Shown here: in pieces, positions 44,299 through 53,492 of the stretch | Layout: every line of letters begins with the position of its first letter | Numbering within the stretch: position 1 is the stretch's first letter | Assembly: GCF_002160765.1 (NCBI RefSeq) | Contig: NZ_NFLF01000014.1 | Coordinates: 1 to 64,000, forward strand | Length of the DNA: 64,000 nt | Direction: 5' to 3' | From: Lachnoclostridium sp. An138 | Lineage (GTDB): Bacteria; Bacillota; Clostridia; Lachnospirales; Lachnospiraceae | The notes under the pieces: model-generated | Told to the model about the DNA's origin: nothing | What the model saw: only the letters and a program-made list of their open reading frames with translations | Databases searched by the model: none | Translations under genes and position numbers: made by a program

Positions 44299-45438
44299 AT
44301 GATAAGCGTGATAGTACCAGTATATAACAGGAAAGAGACTCTTGGCCGCTGTGTGCAGAGTCTCCGGAGCCAGACCTATGAGGAGCTGGAAATTATTCTG
44401 GTGGACGATGGCTCTACGGATGGTTCCGGAGCCTTGTGTACAGAGCTGTCCAAAGAAGACGTCCGGATTCGGGTCATACGCAAGGAGAATGGAGGCGTGT
44501 CTTCCGCGCGCAACGCAGGGATTGAAGCGGCAAAGGGAGACTATCTCATGTTCGCGGACAGCGACGACTATGTGGAACCTGATATGGCGGAAAAGATGCT
44601 GAAAGGCATCGGGGACGATGATATTGCCATCTGCGGTTTTCATCATCATTATCAGGGAAGAGATATCATCCGGATACCGGATGTGCCTGGACACAGCGGG
44701 GAAGAGAATTTCCTTGCTCTTTACGGACAGGGATTTCTGAATATGCCCTGGAACAAGCTGTACCGGCGTAAACTGGCAGGAAAATTCAATGAAGACTTAA
44801 GCCTGGGAGAGGATTTGCTGTTTAATCTGGACTATCTGCAGCGGGTGGATGGGATCTCGGTTGTAAAGGAAGCCCTCTGCCACTATATGCAGGATGACAC
44901 CGGAGTAAGCCTTTCGTCACAGAAGCGGGCGGACCGCCTGGATCTGGCAAAACGGATCTGGAAAGAAACGCATTCTTTTTACCGGGAGCTGTCCGGCCAC
45001 GAGGATGAGAGCGGCATTATCAATGCCAGGCTGATTCAGGATGTGCTGGACGCGGTGGAGGCCCTGCCTTTTGATCGGGAAAAGACGAAGCGGGAAAAGC
45101 TGGATGTGATTGACGGCTACTGCCGTGACACTGAGCTTTCCAGAGCGGCAGAAAGCGTCGCGCTGAAAGCTGCCGATTATAAGGTGATCCATTTCTGTAT
45201 GCGCAAAGGGTGGAAACGGCTGGCCTATGATCTCTGCGCTCTGAGGGCTGCTCTGGTACGCGGCAGACAGGCGGCAGCGGAGAAAAAGCAGGAAGAAACG
45301 GAGCCGGAGAAGACTCGCGGAGAGGAAAAGCCGGAAGCAATGGAGCCGGAGGAGACTCGCGGAGAGAAAAAAACGGAAGCAATGGAGCCGGGGGAGAACC
45401 GGGAAAACGGTCGGATTCAGGAGCAGGGAGAGCAGTAA
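44299..45438 (+). CDS. Glycosyltransferase family 2, with repeat tail
   Basis: A 379-residue inverting sugar transferase of the GT-A fold. It has the N-terminal VIVPVYNRKETLGRCVQSLRSQTYEELEIIL (split here into the usual nucleotide-sugar site VDDGSTDGSG) and the metal-binding DSDD in MFADSDDYV near residue 88. MPWNKLYRRKL then marks the acceptor region. The last 60 residues are a hydrophilic Glu/Lys tail made of a 14-residue repeat (EPEETRGEKKTEAM and variants) with no sign of folding. Sugar and acceptor are unknown. First of three related GT2 genes in a row. Confidence 0.88.
   Translation: MISVIVPVYNRKETLGRCVQSLRSQTYEELEIILVDDGSTDGSGALCTELSKEDVRIRVIRKENGGVSSARNAGIEAAKGDYLMFADSDDYVEPDMAEKMLKGIGDDDIAICGFHHHYQGRDIIRIPDVPGHSGEENFLALYGQGFLNMPWNKLYRRKLAGKFNEDLSLGEDLLFNLDYLQRVDGISVVKEALCHYMQDDTGVSLSSQKRADRLDLAKRIWKETHSFYRELSGHEDESGIINARLIQDVLDAVEALPFDREKTKREKLDVIDGYCRDTELSRAAESVALKAADYKVIHFCMRKGWKRLAYDLCALRAALVRGRQAAAEKKQEETEPEKTRGEEKPEAMEPEETRGEKKTEAMEPGENRENGRIQEQGEQ
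45301..45410 (+). repeat. 42-bp tandem repeats in the glycosyltransferase tail
   Basis: Copies starting GAGCCGG at 45301, 45343 and 45385 repeat with an exact 42-base period, the third being partial. They encode a charged 14-residue unit. Confidence 0.7.
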
Positions 45439-45445
45439 AAGGGTT

Positions 45446-46432
45446 ATGGATAAGAACAGGGAAGATCTGATTTCCGTTATTATACCGGTTTACCGGGTAG
45501 AGGAATATCTGCGGCGCTGTGTGGATTCCGTGCTGGCCCAGAGCTATTCCCATATGGAAGTGATTCTGGTGGACGACGGATCGCCGGACGGCTGTCCGGC
45601 AATCTGCGACGCCTATGGGGAAGCAGACAGCCGGGTGAAGGTCATACATCAGGAGAACGCAGGTCTGTCAGGAGCCCGCAATACAGGCATAGAGGCGGCG
45701 GAGGGAAGCTATCTGGCCTTTGTGGACTCGGATGATTATCTGGCCCCGGAGTTTCTGGAGCGGCTGCACCGAGCCTGTGTGGAGACGGACAGTGATTTGA
45801 GCATGTGCCGCTGGGAATATGTGAAAGGAGAGGCGGTGCCGGAACGGGGAAGCGGAAGAACAGAGACCTATACAGGCCGGGAGATGCTGGCCAATCTGTA
45901 TGTTCCGGACGGCGCCTACTTTGTAGTGGCTTGGAACAAACTGTACCGGCGGGAGCTATTTGAAAAGATCCGGTACCCGCTGGGACGGATACATGAAGAT
46001 GAGGCCACTACCTATCGCATTTTTGATCAGGTAAAGCGGGCAGCTTTTGTCGATTCCTCTCTTTATGGATATTTTGTCACCCCTGTCAGTATCACGAGAG
46101 GGTTTAATCCAAAGCGCATGGACTGGGTGACATCAGTGGCAGAGCGCATGGACTTTTTTGAAAAAAAGGGATACCGGGAGCTGATGGTGCCCGGACTGAA
46201 GAGCTTTGCGGACGGAGCCATCGATATCTATTTCGGCCTCCGAGATTTCCTTCCGGAAAGCAGAGAGCAGCAGGAGAGAATACGCTCTTATGTACGGCAG
46301 GGGCTGAAACGGGTGCGTTCTTACGGAAGATTTCCCCTGCGCACAGAGATTGGCTACCGCCTTTTTCTGGCATGTCCGGGAATCTACCGAAAGCTTTTGA
46401 ATCGGGTGAAGAGTGAGAATGGAAAACAGTAA
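45446..46432 (+). CDS. Glycosyltransferase family 2
   Basis: A 328-residue GT-A sugar transferase closely related in layout to its two neighbours. It begins SVIIPVYRVEEYLRRCVDSVLAQSY, then VDDGSPDGCP and the metal-binding AFVDSDDYL (near residue 92). The acceptor-domain stretch VAWNKLYRRELFEKIRYP and HEDEATTYRIF follow. It lacks the repeat tail of the preceding protein. It starts 7 bases after that gene and overlaps the next by a few bases, so the three are one unit. Donor sugar unknown. Confidence 0.88.
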   Translation: MDKNREDLISVIIPVYRVEEYLRRCVDSVLAQSYSHMEVILVDDGSPDGCPAICDAYGEADSRVKVIHQENAGLSGARNTGIEAAEGSYLAFVDSDDYLAPEFLERLHRACVETDSDLSMCRWEYVKGEAVPERGSGRTETYTGREMLANLYVPDGAYFVVAWNKLYRRELFEKIRYPLGRIHEDEATTYRIFDQVKRAAFVDSSLYGYFVTPVSITRGFNPKRMDWVTSVAERMDFFEKKGYRELMVPGLKSFADGAIDIYFGLRDFLPESREQQERIRSYVRQGLKRVRSYGRFPLRTEIGYRLFLACPGIYRKLLNRVKSENGKQ

Positions 46433-47537
46433 TCAGGAAAGTACAGAAGAAAAGAAGACAGGCAGGAAAGAGGAAAACTGCAGGCTCAGCGTCATTGTTC
46501 CTGTCTATAATGTGGAGCAGTATCTGGAACGCTGTGTGGACAGTATTCTGGCGCAGACAGAGAAAGATATGGAAATTATTCTGGTGGACGACGGTTCCAC
46601 AGACAGCTCCGGCGCCCTCTGTGATGCTTACGCGTCCCGATATGAGCAGATTCAGGTGCGCCATAAGGAGAACGGAGGACTGACTTCCGCCTGGAAGGCG
46701 GGACTGGAGCTGGCGTCCGGAAAGTACACAGGTTTTGTGGACAGTGACGACTGGATTGATCCGGATATGTATGGGCGGATGATTGCCCTGGCGGAGCGGG
46801 AGCAGGCGGACGTGACGGTCTGCGGCCTGGTGTTTGATTTTGAGGACCCCCAGATTCCCAAACGGGAAGAAATTTCGAATTTCAGAAAGGAGGTCTATAA
46901 CCGGAGAGAGCTGGAGAACCTCTTTCCTACGCTTATCAACGACGGCTATTTCTTTGGAAGAACTCTGCAGCCGGCCCGCGTGACAAAGCTGTTCCGCACG
47001 GAGCTTCTTCGGGCAAATGTAAAATACTGTGATGACAGAGTGGCTGTGGGAGAGGATATGCAGCTCACTTTTCCGGTGATTCTGGATACCAGGAAACTCT
47101 GTGTGGTGCAGAATTTCTATCCCTATCACTATTGGATTAATAACAAATCCATAACTGGAAAATATGACAGCGGATATATGGATAAGGTACGTCTGCTGAA
47201 CAGCCGTCTTCTGGAAATCAGCCGGGAGAAGAATGTCTATGACTTCGGGCCCCAGCTTCGCAACGATTTCCTGAGCATGGCAGTTCTGGCAGTGAAGAAT
47301 GAGATCTATCGGAATTATAAGGCGGGCCGCAGGACAGTAACGGCTCATGTGCGGGCGATCTGCGAAGATCCCCAGGTTCAGGAGGCAATAGAGCATCATA
47401 CCATGGATAAGCTGTCCACGTCCATCCAGCTGTATATCTGGCTGATGAAGCATGGACATTATACACTCTGCTACTGGCTGGTACTGATATTCTTCAAGGT
47501 AAATTATTATCTGGGAAGAGAGTATAAAAGACAGTGA
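46419..47537 (+). CDS. Glycosyltransferase family 2
   Basis: A 372-residue GT-A sugar transferase, third of the tandem set. A charged 20-residue start (NQESTEEKKTGRKEENC) precedes LSVIVPVYNVEQYLERCVDSIL. Then come VDDGSTDSSG and the metal site FVDSDDWI (near residue 110). The second half has VGEDMQLTFPVI and ends in a membrane-proximal basic helix (FKVNYYLGREYKRQ). The start (ATG 46419) lies inside the preceding gene; a GTG at 46413 is also possible. A shared terminator with the converging ABC operon follows. Confidence 0.88.
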   Translation: MENSNQESTEEKKTGRKEENCRLSVIVPVYNVEQYLERCVDSILAQTEKDMEIILVDDGSTDSSGALCDAYASRYEQIQVRHKENGGLTSAWKAGLELASGKYTGFVDSDDWIDPDMYGRMIALAEREQADVTVCGLVFDFEDPQIPKREEISNFRKEVYNRRELENLFPTLINDGYFFGRTLQPARVTKLFRTELLRANVKYCDDRVAVGEDMQLTFPVILDTRKLCVVQNFYPYHYWINNKSITGKYDSGYMDKVRLLNSRLLEISREKNVYDFGPQLRNDFLSMAVLAVKNEIYRNYKAGRRTVTAHVRAICEDPQVQEAIEHHTMDKLSTSIQLYIWLMKHGHYTLCYWLVLIFFKVNYYLGREYKRQ

Positions 47538-47593
47538 GCCGGTGAGGCGCCCGCCGGGAAAGCGGGCATGAAAAACAGAGCGGCTGACAAAAG

Positions 47594-47659
47594 AAAACCG
47601 CTGTGGCGGAAGGAAACAGATTGTGAAAATCTGATTTTCCATCCGCCCAGCGGTTTTTT
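47594..47659. terminator. Bidirectional terminator between converging operons
   Basis: AAAACCGCTG with AGCGGTTTTTT and an inner GGCGGA/TCCGCC form a stem with T runs on both strands. Confidence 0.8.
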
Positions 47660-47666
47660 GACTGAT

Positions 47667-48464
47667 TCAGGACAAAAGAATCCGGTCGTTGTCCAGCGCG
47701 TGTCCGGCGCCTTCCTTAAAACGGGCAAGCAGGTGCTCCACAGACATGGAACGGCGTTCTTCTCCGCCCACATCCAGCACGATGTTTCCATCTGCCATCA
47801 TCAGCGTCCGGTTGCCCAGCTCCAGAGCCTGCTTCATATTGTGGGTAATCATGAGGCAGGTGATATTCTTTTTGGCGACGATATCTTTGGTCAGCTCCAG
47901 CACCTTTTCCGCTGTGGCCGGGTCCAGGGCAGCCGTATGCTCGTCAAGCAGCAGAAGCTTTGGCGGCACCAGTGTGGCCATCAGAAGAGTCAGAGCCTGC
48001 CGCTGGCCTCCGGAGAGAAGGCCCACCGGCTGCTTCATGCGGTCCTCCAGGCCCATATGGAGCAGGGAGAGGCGTTCCCGGAAAAGCGCCTTGTCTTTTC
48101 TGGAAATTCGGGCAAAGGGAGCGCTTCCCTTGGTAGAGCGAAGATACGCCAGGGCAAGATTTTCCTCAATGGTCATGCCGGGAGCGGTTCCCTTTAAGGG
48201 GTCTTGAAACAGGCGGCCGATCATGCGGCTGCGCTGGTACTCCGGAAGGAAGGTCAGATTCGTTCCGTCCAGCAGGATGGAGCCTTCATCCACGTAAAAC
48301 ACGCCTGCGACAGCGTTGAACAGTGTGGATTTGCCGGCCCCGTTGGAACCGATAATGGTTACGAAATCACCCGGGTCCAGATGAAGAGAGAGGCCGGAAA
48401 GCGCTTTTTTCGCATTGACCGTTCCTGGGTTAAAGGTTTTGGAGATAGAACGAATATCCAGCAC
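47667..48464 (-). CDS. ABC transporter ATP-binding protein (probable tryptophan uptake)
   Basis: A 265-residue ATPase subunit. Walker A is GSNGAGKST (about 39-47), the signature LLSGGQRQALTLLMA (about 150-164) and Walker B LLLLDEHTAALD, followed by the switch His in THNMKQAL. This is the ATPase type that pairs with COG2984/COG4120 proteins, as in the streptococcal TrpXYZ system. It is the third gene of a leftward operon behind a T-box leader that reads as tryptophan-specific. It starts 2 bases after the permease gene, so translation is coupled. Confidence 0.88.
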   Translation of the reverse strand: MLDIRSISKTFNPGTVNAKKALSGLSLHLDPGDFVTIIGSNGAGKSTLFNAVAGVFYVDEGSILLDGTNLTFLPEYQRSRMIGRLFQDPLKGTAPGMTIEENLALAYLRSTKGSAPFARISRKDKALFRERLSLLHMGLEDRMKQPVGLLSGGQRQALTLLMATLVPPKLLLLDEHTAALDPATAEKVLELTKDIVAKKNITCLMITHNMKQALELGNRTLMMADGNIVLDVGGEERRSMSVEHLLARFKEGAGHALDNDRILLS

Positions 48465-48466
48465 GG

Positions 48467-49375
48467 TTATCTCCCTCCTTTCTGGCGGGCTGCCATTTTC
48501 CGTTTCTGAAAAGCGGCCCAGCTTTTGATAGTCGGAAACGCGATGGCCAGAGCTACGATAACGGCAGTGGCCAGACGCAGTCCCTGTACCGGCATGATTT
48601 TGGTATAAAGCACAATCGCGTAGATAAAGCGGTAAATGATGGAACCGATGACAGCGGCGATGGCCCCTTTAAGCACGCTGCGCCTTCCAAGGACAGTCTC
48701 ACCGATGATCAGGCAGGCCAGGCCGATAACCACGATACCTGTACCGCCATTGATGTCGGCTGTGTTCTGGTATTGTCCCACCATGGCTCCGGAAAGAGCG
48801 GTGAGAGCATTGGAGATACACAGTCCCACAGTAATGGTGAATGTAGGGTTGATGGAGGAAGCCCGCACCATATCAATATTATCTCCCGTAGCGCGGATAG
48901 ACAGGCCCAGCCTGGTGCCCAGAAAGAGTACCAGCAGCGCGCCTGCCAGAATCGTGACGAAACCGGCAAGCAGGGCTTCATGCCACTGGCCGCCAAGCCC
49001 GGTGTCCTCGAACAGGGAGAAGATGGTGTCCACCCGCAGGAGGCTTACATTTGCGCTCCAGCCCATTACCATCAGGTTAATGGTGTAGAGGCCCATGTTG
49101 GTTACGATGCCGGCCAGGATGGAGGGCACGCCCAGACGGGTCTGCAGAAATGCCGTTACGAAACCGGCGCACATCCCCGCAAGCATGGCTGCGGGGATGG
49201 CGAGAAACGGATGGCCGGCTGCCGCCAGCGTTACGGAGACGGCAGTGCCCAGGACGAAGCATCCATCCGTGGTCATATCGGCGATGTTCAGGATTCGGAA
49301 GCTCAGGAACAGGGCCATGGGAATCAGCGCGTACAGGAATCCCAGTTCCAGAGCAGTCTGTAAAATGTATAACAC
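48467..49375 (-). CDS. ABC transporter permease (probable tryptophan uptake)
   Basis: A 302-residue membrane permease with about eight helices. It is of the branched-chain/sugar permease type seen with COG2984 binding proteins: LSFRILNIADMTTDGCFVLGTAVSVTL near the start, GVPSILAGIVTNMGLYTINL, and the cytoplasmic coupling region LGLSIRATGDNIDMVRASSIN. It lies between the binding-protein and ATPase genes, the order usual for TrpXYZ-like systems. Confidence 0.88.
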   Translation of the reverse strand: MLYILQTALELGFLYALIPMALFLSFRILNIADMTTDGCFVLGTAVSVTLAAAGHPFLAIPAAMLAGMCAGFVTAFLQTRLGVPSILAGIVTNMGLYTINLMVMGWSANVSLLRVDTIFSLFEDTGLGGQWHEALLAGFVTILAGALLVLFLGTRLGLSIRATGDNIDMVRASSINPTFTITVGLCISNALTALSGAMVGQYQNTADINGGTGIVVIGLACLIIGETVLGRRSVLKGAIAAVIGSIIYRFIYAIVLYTKIMPVQGLRLATAVIVALAIAFPTIKSWAAFQKRKMAARQKGGR

Positions 49376-49414
49376 GGGAACATTACCTCCGGAAATTCAT
49401 TGTAGGTCAGAGTT

Positions 49415-50491
49415 TTACTCTTCTGTAGTCTGTACCTCGACGACTTCACCCATATCGGAGAATACAGAGTAATCAATTCCGAGCGTCTCAGCCGTCTCTG
49501 TATTTACGGTGATGATGCCGCCATCTGACAGATAGTAGTCATCGAGACCATCCATGCCTTCCGTGATGGCTGTATAAGCCAGGTCGGCGGTGTCGGTTCC
49601 GAGAGTCGTATAGTTTACGCCGCAGGTGGCAAAAGCGCCATTGCGGACAAAGGAATCAGCGCCGGTATAATGGGGAATTCCAGCCTCGGCCAGATCCTGG
49701 TAGATGGCAAGTTCTGCGGCCATGATCACATTGTCGGTAGGAGTGAAGATGGCGTCTACGCCGTCCGCGATCAGGATAGAAGCGGCGGAAATGACCTCGT
49801 CATTGGTGTTCGCTGTCTGCTCGGTGTAGGAGATCCCCTTTTCATCCAGGTATGCCTTTGCGTCCGCGATGGGCTTTGCGGAGTTGGTCTCTGACAGGGA
49901 GTAGAGAAGTCCCACATTCTGCACCTCCGGGTCCGCGGCAAGCATCATATCCAGGATGAGCTCTGTATTCAGGGCATCGCTGGTTCCGGTTACATTGTCG
50001 ATGCCGGTCATCTCAGCGGCTTCCGGATCAGAGATGGCTGCGTATACCACAGGAGTCTGGGTATCTTCCGCGCACACAGTCATGACCTGCGCGGCAAGTG
50101 TAGCTACCGGGATGATGGCGTCCACGCCGTCTGCGATGGCCTGATCGCCGAGCTGCTTCAGCGTCGTCTGGTCATTCTGGCCGGAGTATATCTCATAATT
50201 GATAGTTACGTTATTTTCTGCTGCGATGGCATCCAGTTCCGCGGCAACGGCGTTTGCGATCTCATCCAGAGACGCGTGGTCCATCTGCTTTACGATAGCG
50301 ATATTGTATTCTGCGGCATCGCCGGAGGCGGTATCTGCGGTCTCTGCTTCAGAAGCGCTGTCGGCGTCTTCTGCCGCTTCGGTGGCAGTATCATCAGAAG
50401 AGGATGTTCCTCCGGAGCAGCCGATCAGGGAAAGGGAAAGCGCAGCCGCCAAGCCAAGTGCCATCAGTTTCTTCAGGTTTTTCATTTTCAT
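49415..50491 (-). CDS. ABC transporter substrate-binding lipoprotein (probable tryptophan)
   Basis: A 358-residue secreted lipoprotein of the COG2984 family. It has a signal peptide with lipobox LIGC (Cys25), an acidic Ser/Thr/Glu/Asp linker (26-60), and then a two-lobed binding fold (YNIAIVKQMDHASLDEIANAV, DGVDAIIPVATLAAQ, TPVVYAAISDPEAAEMTG, DAIFTPTDNVIMAAE). ATG 50491 follows GGAG with a 9-base gap; in-frame codons further upstream lie in the leader. The ligand is inferred to be tryptophan from the T-box specifier and from the relation to TrpX. Confidence 0.88.
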   Translation of the reverse strand: MKMKNLKKLMALGLAAALSLSLIGCSGGTSSSDDTATEAAEDADSASEAETADTASGDAAEYNIAIVKQMDHASLDEIANAVAAELDAIAAENNVTINYEIYSGQNDQTTLKQLGDQAIADGVDAIIPVATLAAQVMTVCAEDTQTPVVYAAISDPEAAEMTGIDNVTGTSDALNTELILDMMLAADPEVQNVGLLYSLSETNSAKPIADAKAYLDEKGISYTEQTANTNDEVISAASILIADGVDAIFTPTDNVIMAAELAIYQDLAEAGIPHYTGADSFVRNGAFATCGVNYTTLGTDTADLAYTAITEGMDGLDDYYLSDGGIITVNTETAETLGIDYSVFSDMGEVVEVQTTEE

Positions 50492-50626
50492 AACGTCATT
50501 CTCCATTCTTTTAGATTTAGGCGGCAGATGTGGCCGGCTGTCTTGCCGGGACAGCGGCGGATAGGGAAGCCTTCGAGGCGTTTCCTTTCCGGTTTCTTTC
50601 CCCGCCATGCAGGTAATTCCGGAAAT

Positions 50627-50905
50627 AAAAAAACGCTCCTGTCCCTTCCATGGGACAAAAGCGAAAGCTTCTGCGATACCACCCAAATTGACATTTCCAG
50701 CAGGAAAATGTCCACTCGCTACACGTACCATCATACGTGCCCCGATGGATAACGGGTGGGGTCCCGTCAGCCCCTACTTGGAAACTTTCCGTTCAAAGCC
50801 GCCCTCCGAAGCCCATTCACTGACTGTCTCACATCCCGATTCCACCATCCGGGACTCTCTGAAGTCTGACATCCGCCAGCTACTATTCTTCTTCACAGGT
50901 TTTTC
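50627..50905 (-). promoter_or_regulatory. T-box riboswitch leader, tryptophan type
   Basis: On the minus strand there is a Stem I with the AGAGAG bulge, the apical GGTGGAA loop and the specifier region GTGAATGGGC, whose codon reads UGG (50813-50815), i.e. tryptophan. The T-box sequence AATTTGGGTGGTATCGC lies at 50673-50689, then a terminator (50627-50662: GCTTTTGTCCC with GGGACAGGAGC and seven T). Uncharged tRNA-Trp would pair with the T-box and open the terminator, switching on the ABC genes when tryptophan is short. Confidence 0.85.
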
Positions 50906-50923
50906 TTGTATAACGTTACTGGT

Positions 50924-50953
50924 ATTATATGCGCTGAGAGGCGGATTTGTCAA
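50924..50953 (-). promoter_or_regulatory. Promoter of the T-box ABC operon
   Basis: On the minus strand, TTGACA (complement of 50948-50953) and TATAAT (complement of 50924-50929) are 18 bases apart. The -35 box lies in one arm of a perfect palindrome. Confidence 0.7.
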
Positions 50954-50980
50954 CAGTTTTTTGACAGAAACTGTTGACAA
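50947..50980. repeat. 13-bp perfect inverted repeat over the -35 box
   Basis: TTGTCAACAGTTT (50947-50959) is matched by AAACTGTTGACAA (50968-50980) around an 8-base centre. It may be an operator, or a hairpin at the end of the adjoining yfhO-like mRNA. No T run follows on either strand. Confidence 0.6.
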
Positions 50981-50993
50981 TTACTCAGTACAA

Positions 50994-53492
50994 TTACTCA
51001 GCCCGTTTTCTCCGGCGGGCGGAAGAGACGGAGCCGCAGAGGCAGGCAGCTGCCCATCCAGCCGCGCCGCACAGGCTTAAGAGGATTCCGGCGCGTTTCC
51101 CGGGCGCCTGAAAGCAGAGGCGGATTTCGTGGTCTCCGGCGCTCAGGGGCGTCCCGGCGAAGGCCGTATTGACTGCCGCCGGCCGGACTTTTCTGCCGTC
51201 CACGATAAAGCTCATGCCGTTCTGGAGAGGAATGGAGGTGACAAGCCAGCCGTCGCTGCCGGCCTTTACCCGGCAGGCAAAGATTTCTCCGGGGCCGGCC
51301 TCAAGGGGCGCGGCAGGCGTCCAGCTTTTTTCAGCAAAGACGGAGACGTCCAGCAGAAAGAAGCGGACATTCTTAAGAGTATAGCGGCCTTTGGACAGGG
51401 AAAGCTCCAGAGCGCGCAGTTCTTTGTCTTCCGAAGAAAAAGCGTAATAAAAATGGCTGTTCCCGTTGGGATAGGGAGCGCTGGAAGCGGAAAGCTTGTT
51501 TTTGACCCCGTTTATGGTGATAATGACCGGCTTCCCGGTATGGTTTTCCACTTGGAAATCCAGAAGCAGCAGCTTATCTTTCAGAGGTTTCTGAAAGATA
51601 AGCTCTACCTGGGAATCCTTTGAAGCGGTGATTTCCAGGTTTCCGGTGTCCCTGGAAAGAGTGCTTTGGGAATCAGCGTTTCTGGTGAACTGGACAGAGG
51701 CGGGAATTCTTTTAGCGATCCAGGAAGGAGAAAAGGTCTGAAGGCGTGAGAGCCATTCCGTCTCCTGCCCATCCGGGATAACGCTGTACCTTGTCAGAGC
51801 CTCTGCCTGTTCCCAGCCTGCCAGGCTTTCAAACTGAGCCTGGGGCATCGTCCGGTCTGTAAAATAGACCATGGGAAGCACCTGATCGTTTTCAGACACG
51901 GCAAGGTTCTCATTTTTCCAGAGAAGCCGGTATCCGTCCGGAATCCGGGAGGCTTTTGTCTCCACGTACCGGATTCCCATAAAATGCAGGAAAAACGGAT
52001 TATCAGCGGCCAGGATGGCAAGCCGGTTGTTGATCTGGATGGGTGTCTTTAAAAGATCATAGTACACCCGGGAATAGGCATTGTTGTAGACGGAAGAGTA
52101 CATGGTGCTCTTATTCTGTCCTCCGGTGATGTCCGTATTGCTCCTGTTCATGGGATTGATGAGGGAATCCTGCCGGTAAAAGGGCGTGGATACGGGAGTA
52201 TATGCCGGGTCTTCCATAGCGGACGCCAGTTCCTCTCTGGTCACGAAATGCTCCGTGGAGGCGGCATGAAGGAAAGAGAGAAAGGGCATCACGAACAGAA
52301 GGGGGAGGGCTGCTCTGAAACAGAATCCCCGCAGACCGGATTTTTCTTTCTCCTTCAGGAACCTGAATACCAGCACCGCGGCGGCCAGAACCAGGATGTC
52401 TGCCAGAACCAGGCTCCGGAGGCTGCGCCTCAGATAGAGAGAACCCACCGCAAGTACAGGAAGAAAGGGCCAGAGCTTCCATCCGGCCTTTCCGGCGCGC
52501 AGATCTGCAAGCAGCCTTGTTCCGTGGAGCAGAAGCAGGGGCAGAAAAGGCATCAGAATTTTGGCTCTTGCGTAGAGAGTGGCGTTCAGCAGATAGGAGG
52601 CGCCGCCCCAGAACAGCAGAAGGAGAAAAATCAGGCTGTCTCTCCGATACTGCTTATATCCCAGGCCAAGCAGCAGAAGGTAGAGGGCCAGCATGGTAAG
52701 GCCCAGGCCGTAGGGACTGTACAGCAGGGAACTGAAGTTTCCAAAAAAAGTTAAAAGACCGCTGCCTGCGGAAGCGGAAGGCCTGTGGTGTTCCAGGATG
52801 GCCAGTCCGGTGGGGAGCAGCAGGGCGGCTGACATGCAGGCCGCCAGCGCCGAGGCGGCGAACCAGGGGAGGAAGAAAGACCTGCCGGATTTCTGCAGCC
52901 AGTACCAGCCCGCAGCCAGAAAGCAGGCGGGAGCGTAATAAAAGCTGTTCAGACAGATGAGTAGCAGAAAAACAGGCAGCATGGCAGGCATGCGCCTGGG
53001 ACGCTTCTGAATGGACAGAAGCGCCAGCAGCAGAAACGGCATATAGTTTACGAACATGATCTGCCTGTGGGTATGAAAAAAGCAGGAAGCGGTCAGAAAG
53101 AGCAGGCTTCCCAAAAACGCGTTCGTCTCCGAAAGCTGTTCCCGGCGCAGCCACAGGTAAAACAAAAGCACGCCTGCCAGGTATCCGGCAAGCGAATAAA
53201 GAATCACGATCTGATACATGGGCACGGCCGGAAGCAGGCAGCCCAGGAGAATATCCGGCCGCAGATACCCGTAGTAGGAAAACTGAAAGCCGCTGCTCCC
53301 TCCGCCCAGAGCAAGAAAATCGGGCAGCAGCGTCTTCTGTTCCAGACAGGCGTCCCGAATCGTCTCGGCGAGGGCAGCGTGCTGGCTGAGCCAGTCGGTA
53401 GCAGAGCCGTACACGCAGCCGGAGGGCACGGACAGAAGGATAAGCAGGAAAAACAGCCCGGTCAGCAGCAGAGGGCAGATAAATTTTTTCAT
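50994..53492 (-). CDS. YfhO family membrane protein
   Basis: An 832-residue membrane protein. About twelve helices fill residues 1-400 with the YfhO pattern (CVYGSATDWLSQHAALAETIRD, PDFLALGGGSSGFQFSYYGYLRPDILLG). An extracellular domain (about 410-790) and a last helix (GILLSLCGAAGWAAACLCG) with a basic end follow. In Bacillus and Listeria, YfhO-type GT-C enzymes glycosylate lipoteichoic or teichoic acids, so a role in decorating surface polymers is plausible. It overlaps the fucosyltransferase gene by 4 bases on the same strand and forms a two-gene unit with it. Confidence 0.82.
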   Translation of the reverse strand: MKKFICPLLLTGLFFLLILLSVPSGCVYGSATDWLSQHAALAETIRDACLEQKTLLPDFLALGGGSSGFQFSYYGYLRPDILLGCLLPAVPMYQIVILYSLAGYLAGVLLFYLWLRREQLSETNAFLGSLLFLTASCFFHTHRQIMFVNYMPFLLLALLSIQKRPRRMPAMLPVFLLLICLNSFYYAPACFLAAGWYWLQKSGRSFFLPWFAASALAACMSAALLLPTGLAILEHHRPSASAGSGLLTFFGNFSSLLYSPYGLGLTMLALYLLLLGLGYKQYRRDSLIFLLLLFWGGASYLLNATLYARAKILMPFLPLLLLHGTRLLADLRAGKAGWKLWPFLPVLAVGSLYLRRSLRSLVLADILVLAAAVLVFRFLKEKEKSGLRGFCFRAALPLLFVMPFLSFLHAASTEHFVTREELASAMEDPAYTPVSTPFYRQDSLINPMNRSNTDITGGQNKSTMYSSVYNNAYSRVYYDLLKTPIQINNRLAILAADNPFFLHFMGIRYVETKASRIPDGYRLLWKNENLAVSENDQVLPMVYFTDRTMPQAQFESLAGWEQAEALTRYSVIPDGQETEWLSRLQTFSPSWIAKRIPASVQFTRNADSQSTLSRDTGNLEITASKDSQVELIFQKPLKDKLLLLDFQVENHTGKPVIITINGVKNKLSASSAPYPNGNSHFYYAFSSEDKELRALELSLSKGRYTLKNVRFFLLDVSVFAEKSWTPAAPLEAGPGEIFACRVKAGSDGWLVTSIPLQNGMSFIVDGRKVRPAAVNTAFAGTPLSAGDHEIRLCFQAPGKRAGILLSLCGAAGWAAACLCGSVSSARRRKRAE

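Noticed and set aside
46104-47642. Open frame of 512 codons on the minus strand opposite glycosyltransferases
   Set aside because: Overlaps two clear GT2 genes and the bidirectional terminator; no recognisable domain.
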